The notes beneath the pieces are model-generated. The model saw only the letters and a list, made by a program, of their open reading frames with translations. It was not told where the DNA came from and ran no database searches. Made by a program: the position numbers and the translations under genes. This document shows, piece by piece, positions 29,295 through 37,832 of a DNA stretch of 64,000 nt. How positions within the stretch are numbered: the stretch's first letter is position 1; every line of letters starts with the position of its first letter. The stretch comes from Psychromonas arctica DSM 14288. Lineage in GTDB: Bacteria; Pseudomonadota; Gammaproteobacteria; Enterobacterales; Psychromonadaceae. Location: positions 32,331 to 96,330 of the forward strand of contig NZ_KI519479.1 of NCBI RefSeq assembly GCF_000482725.1, written 5' to 3'.

Positions 29295-31253
29295 TTAACC
29301 TAGCGGATCAGCAAGCTTAGCAATTAATTGACGAGATTCAGGTTTCACCGAAGTCAACATCACATCAATTACATCACCTAACTGCAATTCAATTTGATCG
29401 GCTACTTTAACCACGCCTTGTTCGCGGACACATTCTATTTTTTTAGCTTCAGAAGATTTACCTAACAAGCTACTTGGTACAAAGAAAGTCGCACCGTTTT
29501 CTTGAACACGAACGCGACAACCCGCTTTAACGATATCAAATATTTCTGCTTTATAGCGCCAATCTGAATTTTCTTGATCTTTCAAATAGCAGCAATATAA
29601 TAAATTATTCACATCACGTTCAGCCATACGCTGTACTTTACGCGCTTCGTTAAGGTGTACACCAACATCAGCATCAATCTCAGTCGCTGTTTGTTGCATT
29701 AATACTGATTTAATTAAACGATGATTAATTAAATCCCCATATTTACGGATCGGTGATGTCCAAGTCGCGTAATGGCCGACCCCCATAGTGAAATGCGGAG
29801 CAGGGGAAGGCGCTGTGTCTGCATAAGATAATAAACGGCGTAAACGATGATCTAAGTAAGCATTATGTAATAACGCGACATCTTGGCGCATCTTTATATA
29901 ACCCTCTAGCGTTGCTAATGTTGCTGCTTCAACGGTGATGCCATATTCAGCTAATAAAGTAGCGGCTTTTTCTAATCTGTCCGAGGCAAAACCAGAATGC
30001 ACATTAAACACACCGGTTTGGCAATGTTTTGCAAGAAAGTCACCGGCACAAACATTCGCAGCAATCATTGACTCTTCAACTAAACGGTTAGCTGTGCGGC
30101 GGGGTTCACATAAAATTTCGTAAACTTCACCTTTATTATTTAGCTTCAAAGTGTAATCGGGCTGGCTTTTAATCACCACGGTATTTTCGCAACGCCATTG
30201 ATGACGCACTTCAGTCGCTTGTTCAAGCACTTTTAATAATGGCCCTAATTCTTTATTAGGCTTCCATTGGCCTTCTGCTAGCGTTTCGTTTTCTAAATAA
30301 GTCGAAACATCATGGTAATTAAGACGATAATGAGATTTTATCCAAGCAGCAAAAAAAGTAGGTTCACCAAGGATTTCACCACTTTTACCAATTTGCAGAG
30401 TACAACAGATAGTTGCACGTTTTTCACCTTCTTTCAGTGAACATAAGCTATCACTTAAATCACGCGGTAGCATTGGCACGTTAAAGTTAGGTAAGTATAA
30501 AGTAAACGAACGTTTTTTAGCTTCCGCATCCATTTCACTATTTTCAGGTACATAAGCAGAAGGGTCTGAGATAGCAACGGTTAATGCCCAACCTTGTTCA
30601 TTTTCTTCAATGTACAATGCATCATCCATATCCTGTGTATTAACACCGTCAATAGTAAAAAAGGGCATCTTTGTTAAATCTTGTCGTTCAAGATCTGTAT
30701 CGATAACCTGCCAAGGATGATCAAATTCAGGGGCTTTATTAGGTAATTGATGCGTAGCCACTGCAATTAAGCGATACGCAAAAGGGTCATTATGCTCAGC
30801 GACTTTCTCAACTACTTCAACCAAGAAGCCATTACCATCAAGGGCGTGGGAAAGTAGTTTAACCTTTACCCAATCTCCATCATGGTAACCTTTATTGCTA
30901 AGCTGCATAGCACCTTTAATTTTAAAGAAACCCTGTAATAACGGATTATTAGGTTTAATCGAGATGCGTTTATCTTTAATAGAAAGTTGAGCAACAAACT
31001 CTGTGGTGTTAGTTTGTTTTAATTGTAAAGGTTGTGCCGATGACTTATCGCCATTCTCTGTAATAGAGGCACTTATTTTGTCACCGTGTAATACTTTTTT
31101 CATTTCACTGGGCGCAATAAAAAAGCGTTTACCTTTATCGGTTTCTAAAAAACCAAACCCACGTTCAGAGGCTTTGACAATCCCTGTGCGTTTTGGGGTG
31201 TTTTCCTGCATGGTTTGTTTAAGTTGATTTAATAATGGATTGTCTTGAAACAT
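29295..31253 (-). CDS. rnb: Exoribonuclease II (RNase II)
   Basis: RNase II degrades single-stranded RNA 3' to 5'. The chosen start at 31253 gives MFQDNPLLNQLKQTM, the E. coli Rnb start. The frame is open 36 codons further upstream without family similarity. The 652 aa hold two N-terminal cold-shock domains, the RNB catalytic domain with the metal-binding Asp cluster (MPFFTIDGVNTQDMDDALYI) and FPxx-type core SDPSAYVPENSEMD. A C-terminal S1 domain completes it. RNase II rather than RNase R is indicated by the short length and lack of long basic tails. Confidence 0.95.
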   Translation of the reverse strand: MFQDNPLLNQLKQTMQENTPKRTGIVKASERGFGFLETDKGKRFFIAPSEMKKVLHGDKISASITENGDKSSAQPLQLKQTNTTEFVAQLSIKDKRISIKPNNPLLQGFFKIKGAMQLSNKGYHDGDWVKVKLLSHALDGNGFLVEVVEKVAEHNDPFAYRLIAVATHQLPNKAPEFDHPWQVIDTDLERQDLTKMPFFTIDGVNTQDMDDALYIEENEQGWALTVAISDPSAYVPENSEMDAEAKKRSFTLYLPNFNVPMLPRDLSDSLCSLKEGEKRATICCTLQIGKSGEILGEPTFFAAWIKSHYRLNYHDVSTYLENETLAEGQWKPNKELGPLLKVLEQATEVRHQWRCENTVVIKSQPDYTLKLNNKGEVYEILCEPRRTANRLVEESMIAANVCAGDFLAKHCQTGVFNVHSGFASDRLEKAATLLAEYGITVEAATLATLEGYIKMRQDVALLHNAYLDHRLRRLLSYADTAPSPAPHFTMGVGHYATWTSPIRKYGDLINHRLIKSVLMQQTATEIDADVGVHLNEARKVQRMAERDVNNLLYCCYLKDQENSDWRYKAEIFDIVKAGCRVRVQENGATFFVPSSLLGKSSEAKKIECVREQGVVKVADQIELQLGDVIDVMLTSVKPESRQLIAKLADPLG

Positions 31254-31461
31254 GCTGGAAACCTTAAGTGAATAGCGATAATAATGTTCGAGAAAGAGGC
31301 GTTTATAGAAAAACGAGGGTTGAAATAAAAGCGAATAATATAACTCGTTAAACTTCCTCAACTTAAGTGATGAATAGTAAAGGTGATCGCAGGGGAATTA
31401 AAGGTTGAAGTGCGCAAATGTTGAAAATTAAAACTAATTTTAAGAAATGTTAAAATAAAGC

Positions 31462-31489
31462 TTGGCTTTTTTTAAAATCTAGATATAGT
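31462..31489 (+). promoter_or_regulatory. Promoter of the first tRNA-Ser gene
   Basis: A TTGGCT -35-like element (31462-31467) and TATAGT -10 (31484-31489) are separated by 16 bases. A GC-rich CGCCTCG discriminator follows, as expected for stable-RNA promoters under stringent control. Confidence 0.65.
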
Positions 31490-31503
31490 ACGCCTCGTTC
31501 TGC

Positions 31504-31594
31504 GGAGGGGTGGCAGAGCGGCTGAATGCACTGGTCTTGAAAACCAGCGAGGGTTAATAGCTCTCCGAGAGTTCAAATCTCTCCTCCTCCGCCA
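31504..31594 (+). tRNA. tRNA-Ser (anticodon UGA), copy 1
   Basis: The 91-nt gene starts GGAGGGGTGGCAGAGCGGCT and has the anticodon loop CTTGAAA (TGA), the long variable arm of class II tRNAs, GTTCAAATC in the T loop and an encoded CCA end. The acceptor stem pairs fully (one G-U). Closely resembles E. coli serT. Confidence 0.97.
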
Positions 31595-31601
31595 CATTAA
31601 G

Positions 31602-31633
31602 AAAAAGGGCTTCTCAATTGAGAAGCCCTTTTT
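31602..31633. terminator. Terminator after tRNA-Ser copy 1
   Basis: AAAAAGGGCTTCTCAA pairs with TTGAGAAGCCCTTTTT without unpaired stem positions. It separates the two tRNA transcripts. Confidence 0.93.
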
Positions 31634-31954
31634 CGTATCTACTACGTTATAAACTACTTTTCATCTTTCCATTGTTGTCACTCTTTTCAAAAACCGCTTC
31701 CTTAGCAATTCAATCTGCTTTTTATTGTCATTAATTTTTATAAGCTGTAAAGCAATGTTAACTATCTCAGTAAACCAGCGTTAATTATTTCAATAAACAA
31801 TACCATTTCAGTTACATGAATAACGATTGATTACTTTTTATAAAGTGATTGGTTGCAACTTGCTCTTTTTGATTGGAAATTAAGCACTCGAACATTAATT
31901 GTAAAAAAGTACTTGGCTTTTATCTCAGGTTCTATAATATACGCCTCGTTCTGC
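31634..31954. other. Spacer between the two tRNA-Ser genes
   Basis: AT-rich non-coding DNA. Its last part repeats the leader of copy 1 (CTTGGCTTTT, then ACGCCTCGTTCTGC), with a consensus TATAAT at 31933-31938 as the -10 of the second tRNA. The -35 region is less clear because TTGGCT is only 14 bases away. Confidence 0.6.
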
Positions 31955-32045
31955 GGAGGGGTGGCAGAGCGGCTGAATGCACTGGTCTTGAAAACCAGCG
32001 AGGGTTAATAGCTCTCCGAGAGTTCAAATCTCTCCTCCTCCGCCA
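31955..32045 (+). tRNA. tRNA-Ser (anticodon UGA), copy 2
   Basis: Identical over all 91 bases to the copy that starts 451 bp upstream, including the CCA end and 15 bases of leader. It has its own -10 element and terminator, so the pair arose by duplication with separate expression. Confidence 0.97.
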
Positions 32046-32055
32046 CATTAAAGCG

Positions 32056-32083
32056 AAAAGCCACTGATTTCAGTGGCTTTTTT
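32056..32083 (+). terminator. Terminator after tRNA-Ser copy 2
   Basis: AAAAGCCACTG (32056-32066) pairs with CAGTGGCTTTT, followed by further Ts. Confidence 0.92.
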
Positions 32084-32345
32084 CTTATCTACAGTATTAA
32101 AATCAATTCCAATTCCATAGTTAGATTGCCCGTAAGTAAACAATTATTAGTTGTTTAGTCCTGTTTAGTTTTAGCATTATTTCCAATGATCCACAATCAT
32201 ATCTTCATTTTGGATAATTAATCCTTATTAATTATAAATAACAATATTTGAATTCGTGCTATATAAAAGTGAACTTGAAAGTAGATTAAGTTATTGTGAA
32301 AATAAATGATCTTAATTAATAAAAAATAGCCAAGGGAGAGATTTT

Positions 32346-34289
32346 TTGAATAAATTGATTCTGACTCTAACAGAAGAAAATTATGATTGGAGCTTTGATT
32401 TTAATACGAAAAAAGATTTTATACGTGTAGGGATAGAGTTAGGGTATGATTTTAAGTCATCAAAAACAACAAGAGAGGTGACAGATTTTATTTTTAACAG
32501 AATTAAAACGATATTAACTTCTGATGAATGCTCATTTAAAGAGTTTGTAACAATATCGGATCAAGTTTCTTTTGAGTTTTATTGTAATAATAAGCATAAA
32601 AATTTATTTACTTTTTTAGCCAAACTACGATCTTGCATTAACCATCTTGATTCTTATTCTATTGATAAAAATAATTGGATTGAAGCACATAAATTATTAC
32701 AACTCTATATAAGCATATCAAACCACATTACCGAAGAAATACAGTTATATGATGAAAATAGAATCATTGGTAAAGCTGTAAGACGATTGCGTAAAAAAGG
32801 AATTAAAGTTGATGTAATTGAAGGGAAGATAAGTATAAGCGAAAGCCAGTTTAATAATATGTTACAAAGAATAGAATATCGTTCTAAAAAATTAGGTATT
32901 GAGTTATATGGTTCAATACTTGCTCAAATAGAAAATAAATATCATTTTAGGCACGACAGGTATTATTTAAGAAAGGCTGTGACAATAGATGATAATGATC
33001 CTCAAATACCATTAGGATACTTATATAATTTATCTATTAGGCATTTGCAGAAAACAGAATTAAAAACAAAATTAAAAAATGAACTTCTGAAGGAAATATT
33101 TGAATTAGCAGAAGATATTATGACGGTGTATAAACTTCAAATCTTAAACTGTTATGAAGGAATGCTGTCGGGAAATTATGATATTTTAGCTTTCGTAAGA
33201 AAAAACTTACTCCACGATCAATTGTTTAGCATTCCGCAATATTGTAATAAAAACGCTAGAAAAATAATTCACGGGTTATTTAATAAGAGTAAAAATTCTG
33301 AATTACCTGTCGATTTAAGTATTTATTTAGATATATTCGATATTACAAATAAAACCCCTAATAAAAAAACATACTTAATTCATATAGATGATATTTATCG
33401 CCAACTCTGTGGCAAATACACTAAAGAGCAATTAACTACAGCAATAGAAGATTTTTGTTTGAATAACGAAAGCATAAATAGGAGATATATAGACCCATTT
33501 GAAGTCAATCATATAAATTATTATTCCAAGCCATTTATCAAGGATGGCGTGAGCATAAAGTATTTAAATTCATATTTTCATAGCACGGGCTTTATTTCAG
33601 TATTATTTAGTAAATTACAAAAAAAATCAAAAGAGTTAAATATTACAGGTAAAAAATTTGCTAAATTATTTGGTGATATTTCAGAGAAGTTTGTAGAAAA
33701 TTTACTTATAGAAAAAAATATAAACTATATGCAAGGCGCTACTTATAAGGTTAAAGGGAATATATTACAGGGTATAAAATCAAGAGCAAAAGAAGGGGAA
33801 TGTGATTTTATTATAGAAACTAACAATAAAATAATATTCATTGAACAAAAATCTAAAACTTTAACATCGGATGCAAGAAAAGGGGATGTTGTATCAGGCT
33901 TACTTGATATTTCTCAATCGCTATTAAATGCTACAGAACAAATTGGAAGACACGAATATATCCTTCGGAAGCAAGGTTTTATTGAGTTTGAAAATTATCC
34001 TAGATTAGAGTTAAAAGGAAGAAAAATTGAAAAAGTTTCTTTAACCCTATTCGACTTCTATAGTCTCGCAGATGTTGATAGTGTAAGGAGTTTATTAACA
34101 ACACTAGTAAACTCAACAGTTTCATATAGTGAAAGTGATCCAATCATTTTGAAAAAAATAAAAGAAATCAATAAAACACTTTCTAAAATACAAAATCAAT
34201 ATAATAGCCAAGAATTTAGAGATGAATATATTAAGGATAATAATTTTCTTATTACTTTAAACTCAAGTTTCGGGATTCAAAACAGATAA
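32346..34289 (+). CDS. Unknown 647-aa protein with a PD-(D/E)XK-nuclease-like C-terminal region; 3' end formed by an IS
   Basis: I do not recognise the family. The start is TTG at 32346 after CAAGGGAGAG. The protein is Lys/Asn/Ile-rich and the DNA is AT-richer than the flanking core genes, which suggests transfer. The N-terminal ~420 residues are mainly helical without known motifs. At about 440-510 the pattern resembles a restriction-endonuclease-like fold: Glu447/Glu451 in a helix (GDISEKFVENLL), Asp487 in GECDFIIE, and Glu500-Gln-Lys502 in IIFIEQKSK. The last nine codons (from 34260) lie inside the downstream IS, so the original C-terminus is lost. It sits next to duplicated tRNA-Ser genes, a usual island site. 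A defence or DNA-processing role is a guess from fold and context only. Confidence 0.75.
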   Translation: MNKLILTLTEENYDWSFDFNTKKDFIRVGIELGYDFKSSKTTREVTDFIFNRIKTILTSDECSFKEFVTISDQVSFEFYCNNKHKNLFTFLAKLRSCINHLDSYSIDKNNWIEAHKLLQLYISISNHITEEIQLYDENRIIGKAVRRLRKKGIKVDVIEGKISISESQFNNMLQRIEYRSKKLGIELYGSILAQIENKYHFRHDRYYLRKAVTIDDNDPQIPLGYLYNLSIRHLQKTELKTKLKNELLKEIFELAEDIMTVYKLQILNCYEGMLSGNYDILAFVRKNLLHDQLFSIPQYCNKNARKIIHGLFNKSKNSELPVDLSIYLDIFDITNKTPNKKTYLIHIDDIYRQLCGKYTKEQLTTAIEDFCLNNESINRRYIDPFEVNHINYYSKPFIKDGVSIKYLNSYFHSTGFISVLFSKLQKKSKELNITGKKFAKLFGDISEKFVENLLIEKNINYMQGATYKVKGNILQGIKSRAKEGECDFIIETNNKIIFIEQKSKTLTSDARKGDVVSGLLDISQSLLNATEQIGRHEYILRKQGFIEFENYPRLELKGRKIEKVSLTLFDFYSLADVDSVRSLLTTLVNSTVSYSESDPIILKKIKEINKTLSKIQNQYNSQEFRDEYIKDNNFLITLNSSFGIQNR

Positions 34290-34327
34290 TAAAACTAAAG
34301 TAACTTGATGATTTAAAATAGGTTGAC

Positions 34328-34382
34328 GTCTCATTGTGGTAAAATACTTGTTATCTAGACAAAGTAAGAAACCACAAGAGAC
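34328..34382 (+). promoter_or_regulatory. Inverted repeat covering the transposase ribosome-binding site
   Basis: GTCTCATTGTGGT (34328-34340) can pair with ACCACAAGAGAC (34371-34382), with one bulged base. The AAGAGA ribosome-binding site is in the 3' arm. Transcripts that enter from outside the IS would fold this hairpin and hide the start at 34388, as known for IS10 and IS50. The protective role is inferred. Confidence 0.6.
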
Positions 34383-34387
34383 ATCAA

Positions 34388-35866
34388 ATGAATTCTGCCA
34401 CAAAGCCCTTGAACTTACCATCATTAACCGCTGACTTACTTAACCAAAAAAACCTTAAAATTGATAACACATTTAGCTCAACATGGAAGAGCCTGCGTTT
34501 TAATACGATGTTACGTCAAGCTAAGTTTTCTAAACGCTCAGGCATACCAGCCAGTGATGTTGTTTATCTATTAATGCTTTGGGTTTGGCTAAAAGTAGAC
34601 TCTGTTGCTATGTTTTCAAGGGATGCGTTATTAAGTTTTTCAGCGGCTAAAAAAGACGCGCTATATGATCTACTTAACCGCGAAGATTTAGATTGGCGAA
34701 AGCTACAGCTATTGACCGCTAAAAAAGTACTTAAGGCTAGCGGTAAAAGCAAGCTCAGCGCCTTTGTTATTGATGACACAGTCAAAACAAGGCGTGGTAA
34801 AAAAATGCCAGGTGTTTCAAGTCACTTTGATCACTTAACCGCTCGTTGTGTGATGGGGCAGCAAATAGTGACGCTAGGTGTCGCTAATGATGAGCAATTT
34901 GTTCCCGTTGATAATGAAATATTCATCAGTCAGGTTAAGGAGCAAGCGTTAGACTATAGGTTTAATGATGGGCGTAGTATTGCGGCCAAACGCTATCAGA
35001 AATCAAAACAACAAACTAAGCCAGAAATGGTGTGTGACATGATAGCGCGAGCTATTCGGGGCGGCATTAATGCCGATTATTTTTTAGCGGATGCATGGTT
35101 CGCGACCAAGCATATTCTTAGCATGACGATAACACACTCGCTTGTTGCGATTGTCAGAATGAAAAAGAATAAGATGAAATACCGACTAATTATCAACGGC
35201 ATGACTCACTTGCTTTGTGCCCAAGCGCTATATAAGCAACATGTCAAAGGTCACTGGCAAACGCTTAATCATGTGCCTTACCAAAGTAAGTCCATTGTTG
35301 TTGAGCTGAACCTTGCAAGCTCAGATAAAGAGCCAGCCCAATGGATAAAAGTGAAATTACTCTTTGTTCGTTCAGTAAATGAAAGCAAGCAACAGGCGAG
35401 TAAGCATGATTGGGCGCTATTTTTAACGACTGATAGCCAACTTGAAGATGAAAAAATACTTGAGGTCTATGCGTTGCGTTGGGGGATTGAAGTTTACTTC
35501 AAAGAAGCCAAGCAAAAGCTCGGTTTTTTAAAAGAGCAAAGCCGACATTACAGTGCTTATATTGCCTCAATACACCTAACTGGCCTAAGGTTTTGCATTC
35601 TGCTTTTTGCCAAACAAGAAGAAGGCTCGGCAAGACTTAGTGATGTAAGAAATGATTTTGAAGAAAATTTGAGTTGCCTGAACTTTGCCAGTAAATTGTG
35701 GGGATTATTCAAAGCGTTGATCGCGGGTGCATTAAATGAAATGACAAGTTTAACAAACGTTGATAAACATGACGTGTTAAACAAAATTGAAAAAATGGTT
35801 GTCGATTTTTTTACGCAAGTCATGCAAATGGATAGTTTCACCTTGCGGCAAGAGGCGCTAGAATGA
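34388..35866 (+). CDS. IS4-superfamily DDE transposase
   Basis: The 492-aa transposase is full length. DDE residues can be assigned to Asp129 or Asp130 (FVIDDTVK), Asp235 (LADAWFATK) and Glu368 in the YREK-like signature YALRWGIEVYFKEAKQKLG. It fills most of the IS and should be able to move it. The exact IS4 subgroup cannot be fixed by eye. Confidence 0.93.
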   Translation: MNSATKPLNLPSLTADLLNQKNLKIDNTFSSTWKSLRFNTMLRQAKFSKRSGIPASDVVYLLMLWVWLKVDSVAMFSRDALLSFSAAKKDALYDLLNREDLDWRKLQLLTAKKVLKASGKSKLSAFVIDDTVKTRRGKKMPGVSSHFDHLTARCVMGQQIVTLGVANDEQFVPVDNEIFISQVKEQALDYRFNDGRSIAAKRYQKSKQQTKPEMVCDMIARAIRGGINADYFLADAWFATKHILSMTITHSLVAIVRMKKNKMKYRLIINGMTHLLCAQALYKQHVKGHWQTLNHVPYQSKSIVVELNLASSDKEPAQWIKVKLLFVRSVNESKQQASKHDWALFLTTDSQLEDEKILEVYALRWGIEVYFKEAKQKLGFLKEQSRHYSAYIASIHLTGLRFCILLFAKQEEGSARLSDVRNDFEENLSCLNFASKLWGLFKALIAGALNEMTSLTNVDKHDVLNKIEKMVVDFFTQVMQMDSFTLRQEALE

Positions 35867-35977
35867 TGAAACGTCCACTTTTATGGGCTAAAAGTGAACT
35901 CCGAAACTTGAGTTCTTTAGTTGTTAAACAGTGGATTTTTATTGTGTCACTGTTCTTTTATGGAATGGAGATCATTA

Positions 35978-36622
35978 ATGGAATATCGTTTAAGCATAAT
36001 TTCTGTGTATTTTTTGTTAGTTTCTACTCTGTGGTTTTCTGGTTGTGCCAATGTACAGTTGCAACAGAAAAAAGTAGCTGAATCAATGGCGAGTGTTCAG
36101 GTTGATTTAAAGCAACACGAGCAAAGCGATTTTAAACAGGTGGAAGCGCGTTTTTATACTTACAAATCTAAAGAGCTTGTGTTTAGAGTCTTATCAAATA
36201 TAAAGCAAACATCGCAATGGTTACAGCGGTTGGATAGCGTAGAAGTATTGACAGTCTATAATAATCAACAATATTTATTGCGAACGATTATAAACAGCCC
36301 TTGGCCGTTTAAAAATCGAGAGCTCATTACCTGTGTTAACACTTCCTTTGAGGAAACAATCATCACTATTAATATTGTTTCTTGTAGTGAACAAGTAGCA
36401 ATTAATGATCTTTATGTTCGTGTTTCACAAGTTGAATCGAGTTGGGTAATCAAAAAACGTGGTGACGCATTAGTTGAAGTCAATTATAAAACATGGATTG
36501 ATCCTGCTGGCAACGTACCTGCATTTATCTTCAATAACGAACTGGTGGATAGCACTGAGCGTGATCTGAAAAAGCTAAACGCTATTATCGATGACGCTTC
36601 ATTAGAACAGTTTTCCTATTAG
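35978..36622 (+). CDS. Predicted START-domain-like lipoprotein
   Basis: ATG 35978, seven bases after GGAG, begins a lipoprotein signal with lipobox WFSGC. The 214-aa product then shows a START/Bet v 1-like pattern (FRVLSNIKQTSQWLQRLDSV, PWPFKNRELITCV, VNYKTWIDPAGNVPAFIFN) seen in bacterial START proteins, which bind lipids in a deep cavity. The IS ends only 63 bp upstream, so the native promoter may be separated from the gene. The ligand is unknown. Confidence 0.82.
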   Translation: MEYRLSIISVYFLLVSTLWFSGCANVQLQQKKVAESMASVQVDLKQHEQSDFKQVEARFYTYKSKELVFRVLSNIKQTSQWLQRLDSVEVLTVYNNQQYLLRTIINSPWPFKNRELITCVNTSFEETIITINIVSCSEQVAINDLYVRVSQVESSWVIKKRGDALVEVNYKTWIDPAGNVPAFIFNNELVDSTERDLKKLNAIIDDASLEQFSY

Positions 36623-37251
36623 ATTTACTCATTATTAACATATTAGATGTGCGCATTGCGGCATTATTAATACTAGTTTGGTCCTGTCAGCGACTTTATT
36701 TCGTATGCCATTGTGATCAACAAAAAAGTCAAAGCCGTTGCACACAGTGGTAAAGAAAAACTCAACAAAGTTTATGGTGACAGTTGAGAGTAATAAATCA
36801 AAAAGTAAGAACGCGGTTAATCACTTTTTCACTACCGTATCACTCCGTGATTAAAATTACTTTTCAAAGGTGAAGTTTAATCGTTATTCAGCGCGGAATG
36901 ACAGTTCTAATGCTATTTATATGCATTTATTCGTTTTTAGATAGTGCGATAGCCTGCTTCAGGAGCACATCGCCTTTCATCATTCCTTAATTGATTATTT
37001 CAATTTTCCCACAACCTAAGCCTTTTTTAACACAGATACTGTTAAAGTGATCGAACTGATACGAAATTTGGGTCGGTCATACACATATCATATTTATTAA
37101 TCATTAACATTTAAAAAAATAACTAAGCATTAAAAATCAATTGCTTAAAATTAATTTATTTAAGTACTCTCTTTTCAGAACAATGTAAATAGCCCTCGAT
37201 AATGTCGATGTTATTTAGTTGAATCCGAGACTTTTATTTTTGTGAGTATTC
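36623..37251. other. Gene-poor region with a possible coding remnant
   Basis: No intact gene is visible. At 36680-36787 a short frame, ending SGKEKLNKVYGDS, has protein-like composition but no start or ribosome-binding site. It may be the end of a lost gene, which I cannot name. The rest is AT-rich DNA without terminators or RNA genes that I can recognise. Confidence 0.4.
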
Positions 37252-37560
37252 TTCGTCGTCTGCACTTATCCAGATATTTTGATATTTATTTGCTAGGCGT
37301 TGCGCCCTTGCGTCGAGTGACTTTATTTTGCTTTCCCAAAATAAAATTATACCTATAAATAGCAAAGAAAAAGGCAGACCGATTCATTTTCTGATCCAAG
37401 CTAGCTATTCACTTTAAAAACATAGTTTCATGATGACGGTCCATATCCATTCTGAAACTATCTCAAACGCCCTGTTTGCTGTTGTTAAAATTAATGATTA
37501 CCTTGGGAAAACTAAGCGGCGGATAGAATGTGGCCACTTTGGGTAATATTTTATCTGAAG
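37252..37560 (+). repeat. Degenerate copy of the ~290-bp structured repeat
   Basis: It aligns along its length with the copies at 49.1-50.0 kb: the start (TTCGTC, then TTATCCAG), a middle palindrome region, GTTTCATGATGACGGTCC, CCTGTTTGCTGTTGTTAAAATTA, and the end CTTGGGAAAACTAAGCGGCG. Its middle section (CCAAAATAAAATTATACC) is shared with the short copy at 48932. Confidence 0.85.
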
Positions 37561-37832
37561 TGTTTTGGTCACAATCAGGCAAAAGCAATACTGTGTCCAT
37601 TGGCATGCGCTAAAATTGAGAATGTATTTTGAATGAAAAAATAAATAAATTAACTTTACTCATCCTAAAAGAATAAAATACGACGGATTTTTTTACATTG
37701 TTATTTTAGGGTTATTATATTTAATTGATTTTTATGCGCTTTAATTGTGGCACTTAACTTGCTCTGTTTATACTTAGCTTCAAGGATTTGGAGTCAAATA
37801 TTGATCTTTACTCATTACTGGAGGGATACACA

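Larger units (their letters stand above)
34260..35914 (+). mobile_element. IS4-like insertion sequence, 1,655 bp, with 5-bp target duplication
   Basis: The left end (34260-34278) and right end (35896-35914) are inverted copies, AACTCAAGTTTCGG plus a five-base partly matching tail. Outside both ends stands CTTTA (34255-34259 and 35915-35919), a 5-bp target-site duplication. The element carries one intact transposase gene. Intact ends, intact transposase and a perfect duplication suggest a fairly recent insertion. Confidence 0.88.

Noticed and set aside
31873-32067. 64-codon frame overlapping tRNA-Ser copy 2
   Set aside because: It covers the whole tRNA gene on the same strand, so it is a by-product of the tRNA sequence.
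35863-36081. 72-codon frame across the IS right end into the START-like gene
   Set aside because: It starts inside the IS, crosses its inverted repeat and overlaps a better supported lipoprotein gene in another frame.
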